From Aerococcaceae bacterium NML190073 (GTDB lineage Bacteria; Bacillota; Bacilli; Lactobacillales; Aerococcaceae), in assembly GCA_026131555.1 (NCBI GenBank), contig JAMXJH010000007.1, positions 1 through 64,000 of the forward strand: a stretch of 64,000 nt of DNA. Direction: 5' to 3'. Positions 62,007-64,000 of the stretch are shown here, in pieces (position 1 is the stretch's first letter; the number at the start of each line of letters is the position of its first letter). The position numbers and the translations under genes are program-made. The notes beneath the pieces were generated by a model. It was not told where the DNA came from and made no database searches. It worked only from the letters and a program-made list of their open reading frames with translations.

Positions 62007-63083
62007 ATGCAGTTAAAAGGGTTTGAATTAATTAAGACATTGACGGAATTACAAGGAACTTCAGGCAATGAAGGGCGGGTACGTGCGTTCATTGAAGAAC
62101 AGTTAACACCGCTTGTCGATGAAGTTGCTGTTTCCGGTTTGGGGAATATTTTCGGTGTGAAGCACGCTCAAGTGGCGGATGCGCCACGTTTGATGATTGC
62201 GGCACATATGGATGAAGTCGGCTTTATGGTGGCGCGCATTACAGATAATGGTCTGTTCAACGTAATTCCGATTGGCGGTTGGAATCCGTATAGCGTTTCG
62301 GCGCAGCGCTTCACTTTGCAAACACGCAAAGGTGATTATGTTTGCATTTCGTCTTCGGTTGCGCCACATCTCCTCCGCGGGGAAAAAGGTGCAAACGCCG
62401 TGAAACCGGAAGATATTTTGTTCGATGCAGGTTTTACCTCTAAGGACGAAGCATTGGAATACGGTGTGCGACCGGGAGACACGATTGTGCCGCAGACGGA
62501 AACGGTCTATACAGCGAATGGTCAGTCTGTTATTAGTAAGGCTTGGGACAATCGTTATGGCTGTGCAGTTATGCTGGAAACGATGGCGGCTGTGCGTGAG
62601 CAACAATTACCGTCTACTATTATTGCCGGTGCTTCGGTTCAAGAAGAAGTCGGCTTGCGCGGAATTAGAGGAGCGGTTCATCAATATGAACCGGACGCAT
62701 TCATTGCCGTGGATTGTTCGCCTGCCAGCGATGAATCCGGTAAGAAAGATGAATTCGGGCAATTAGGAGGCGGATTCCTCTTACGTGTGCAAGACCCGGT
62801 GATGATTACACATCGTGGCATGGTGGAGTATTTATTGGATACGGCTGAAACACACAAAATTCCGTATCAATATTTCTTCTCGAAAGGCGGAACCGATGCC
62901 GGCGCAGCTCATCTCATGAACAACGGTGTGCCTAGCGCAGTAATCGGCGTTTGCGCACGTTATATTCATGGGCATCAAACATTATTCCGTCTATCCGATT
63001 ACGATGCGGCGAAGGAGATGCTACACCGTGTCGTGACAACCTTTGATCGCACAACCTTGAATACCATTCGGGAAAATAGCTAG
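62007..63083 (+). CDS. M42-family glutamyl/leucyl aminopeptidase
   Basis: A 358-residue M42 metallopeptidase. The metal site motifs include AAHMDEVGFMV, KAWDNRYG, the catalytic Glu pair in SVQEEVGLRG, DCSPASDESG and the closing GVCARYIHG. Lactobacillales relatives are PepA-like aminopeptidases trimming Glu/Asp- or Leu-terminal peptides. It precedes ytpR as in other Bacilli. The start at 62007 has the unusual leader described separately. Confidence 0.92.
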   Translation: MQLKGFELIKTLTELQGTSGNEGRVRAFIEEQLTPLVDEVAVSGLGNIFGVKHAQVADAPRLMIAAHMDEVGFMVARITDNGLFNVIPIGGWNPYSVSAQRFTLQTRKGDYVCISSSVAPHLLRGEKGANAVKPEDILFDAGFTSKDEALEYGVRPGDTIVPQTETVYTANGQSVISKAWDNRYGCAVMLETMAAVREQQLPSTIIAGASVQEEVGLRGIRGAVHQYEPDAFIAVDCSPASDESGKKDEFGQLGGGFLLRVQDPVMITHRGMVEYLLDTAETHKIPYQYFFSKGGTDAGAAHLMNNGVPSAVIGVCARYIHGHQTLFRLSDYDAAKEMLHRVVTTFDRTTLNTIRENS

Positions 63084-63111
63084 AAACTTTTTTGAAGGAG
63101 AGAAAATACAT

Positions 63112-63735
63112 ATGTGGTTAGCATTCTATAATCGTGAAGCAGTCGGCGATGTGCTATTGTTGACGCGCGGTTCATTAGATAAAGTCAATGTGGCAACTGT
63201 ATCAAAGGATAATGTGACGATTATTTGTCATAAAGATACAGCTGAAATTATGTCAGTCAATTTGTTCGGCGTCGGCGAAAGTTTAGGTTTGGTAGGGAAC
63301 GGTCCAATCGCCTTAAACGAGAGCCAAGTTGAACAAGTCAATAACTTAGTAAAAGTCTTTGATTTAACGATTCAAGTGGATAATTCACCGAAATTCGTTG
63401 TCGGACACGTGGAACAATGTGTCGACCATGAAGACAGCGACCATTTGCAGATTACGCAAACACGTGTGGGTGAAGATGAGGTGCTGCAAATTGTCTGTGG
63501 TGCCGGCAATATTGCACAAGGGCAACAGGTCATTGTGGCGAAACCGGGAGCTGTAATGCCGAGCGGTGCTATTATTTGGGACGGCGAGCTACGTGGTGTA
63601 GCAAGTCACGGAATGATTTGCTCAACGCGCGAGTTGAATTTAACAGAAATTGAAGATAAACCGGGTATTTGGGTGTTGCCGCAAGATTTCGCAGCCGGCA
63701 CACCATTAGCCGAAGTAGTCGCAAATTTAGCTTAA
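63112..63735 (+). CDS. ytpR: YtpR-like protein with tRNA-binding (EMAP/Myf) domain
   Basis: A 207-residue protein. An N-terminal region (about 1-90) of the YtpR type leads into an OB-fold tRNA-binding domain (about 92-200; VGHVEQCVDHEDSDHLQITQTRVGEDEVLQIVCGAGNI and the GVASHGMICSTRELNL closing). This domain is shared with PheT and MetG. The biological role of YtpR is unclear. ATG at 63112 follows AAGGAGAG. Confidence 0.92.
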   Translation: MWLAFYNREAVGDVLLLTRGSLDKVNVATVSKDNVTIICHKDTAEIMSVNLFGVGESLGLVGNGPIALNESQVEQVNNLVKVFDLTIQVDNSPKFVVGHVEQCVDHEDSDHLQITQTRVGEDEVLQIVCGAGNIAQGQQVIVAKPGAVMPSGAIIWDGELRGVASHGMICSTRELNLTEIEDKPGIWVLPQDFAAGTPLAEVVANLA

Positions 63736-63794
63736 TGAAGATTGAGTGTAGCACTCAATGATTTTCCAAGCAGGTTTAAGAAAGGGTGACATGT

Positions 63795-64000
63795 ATGAAA
63801 GAATATGAAGGACCAGTGTTTCAGAATAGGCAACAAAAGCGAATCGAAGCAAGCAAGTTTAATCGTTCAAGTCAACGTCATGCAACGCGCCGTTCCTTTA
63901 AGCCTGTTTCAGAAAGTCGACAACACACGTATGAAACGGCGTATCAAGATAGAGATAAGGAACGCTTTGAACGCTTGAAGCATGTTCGAGTGGAGCGTGA
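63795..64000 (+). CDS. N-terminal part of a basic protein, probable SftA-like DNA translocase (runs out of window)
   Basis: An open frame of 68 codons runs from ATG 63795, after AAAGGGTGAC, to the window edge. It encodes a very basic, Gln/Arg-rich hydrophilic start without a membrane helix. In B. subtilis the gene after ytpR encodes the soluble FtsK-like translocase SftA, whose N-terminal part is also poorly conserved. The call rests on gene order, because the ATPase domain lies outside the window. Confidence 0.5.
   Translation, partial: MKEYEGPVFQNRQQKRIEASKFNRSSQRHATRRSFKPVSESRQHTYETAYQDRDKERFERLKHVRVER

Overview
The window looks like a chromosomal stretch of a low- to mid-GC Gram-positive coccus of the order Lactobacillales. 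Aerococcaceae or Carnobacteriaceae would fit, but the sequence alone does not settle the family. The grounds are a T-box in front of leuS, strong Shine-Dalgarno sites, many extended -10 promoters, CcpA-type cre sites, a mannose-family PTS with a YajC gene inside it, a cell-wall-anchored glycosidase, heterodimeric ABC exporters, and gene order shared with Bacilli (folD-xseA-xseB-ispA-tlyA-recN, ytmP-trmB, ytpR next to a probable sftA). No prophage, insertion sequence, tRNA, rRNA or CRISPR array was seen.

Layout. 1-9 kb: end of a LysM protein, T-box-controlled leuS, a MurJ-like flippase with a very long acidic N-terminal tail, an RsuA-type pseudouridine synthase, pepV and a SpoU methyltransferase. 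9-19.4 kb: a catabolite-controlled sugar island, with PTS EIIA and YajC, then EIIB-EIIC-EIID, then a ~2090-residue secreted GH31 glycosidase whose active-site motifs resemble the alpha-N-acetylgalactosaminidase branch. The likely role is release of GalNAc from host glycans outside the cell and uptake by the PTS. 19.6-31 kb: a DUF1002 protein, signal peptidase, polar amino-acid ABC importer, an orphan trigger-factor-like protein, Lrp plus aminotransferase, endonuclease IV, a Fur/Zur regulator, rpsU, a divergent sigma-54 and a lipoprotein. 31-35.5 kb: a MarR-controlled heterodimeric multidrug ABC exporter. 35.6-46.3 kb: a 42-bp tandem repeat array, envelope and acyltransferase genes, a class A PBP with a ~510-residue cytoplasmic tail, trhO, a MATE pump and a lipid kinase. 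46.4-53.3 kb: the conserved folD-to-miaA block. 53.3-58.2 kb: two probable stand-alone structured RNAs, a small protein/nucleotidyltransferase pair resembling a toxin-antitoxin module, a DivIVA-like protein, prfC and a second 42-bp array. 58.2-64 kb: thioredoxin-like gene, trmB, ytmP, two duplicated membrane-protein genes with strongly conserved flanks, an M42 aminopeptidase, ytpR and the start of a probable sftA.

Most unusual items: (1) two non-coding RNA candidates, each with a near-consensus promoter; one ends in a strong terminator directly, and the other contains tRNA-like acceptor/T-arm folds with a terminator just downstream; (2) two 42-bp minisatellite arrays 22 kb apart, built from the same two modules but with one module inverted between arrays; (3) the uncharacterised two-gene nucleotidyltransferase module; (4) the GH31/PTS island, including a non-canonical LPNTH sorting motif. 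All calls come from reading the sequence and family knowledge; no database search was run.
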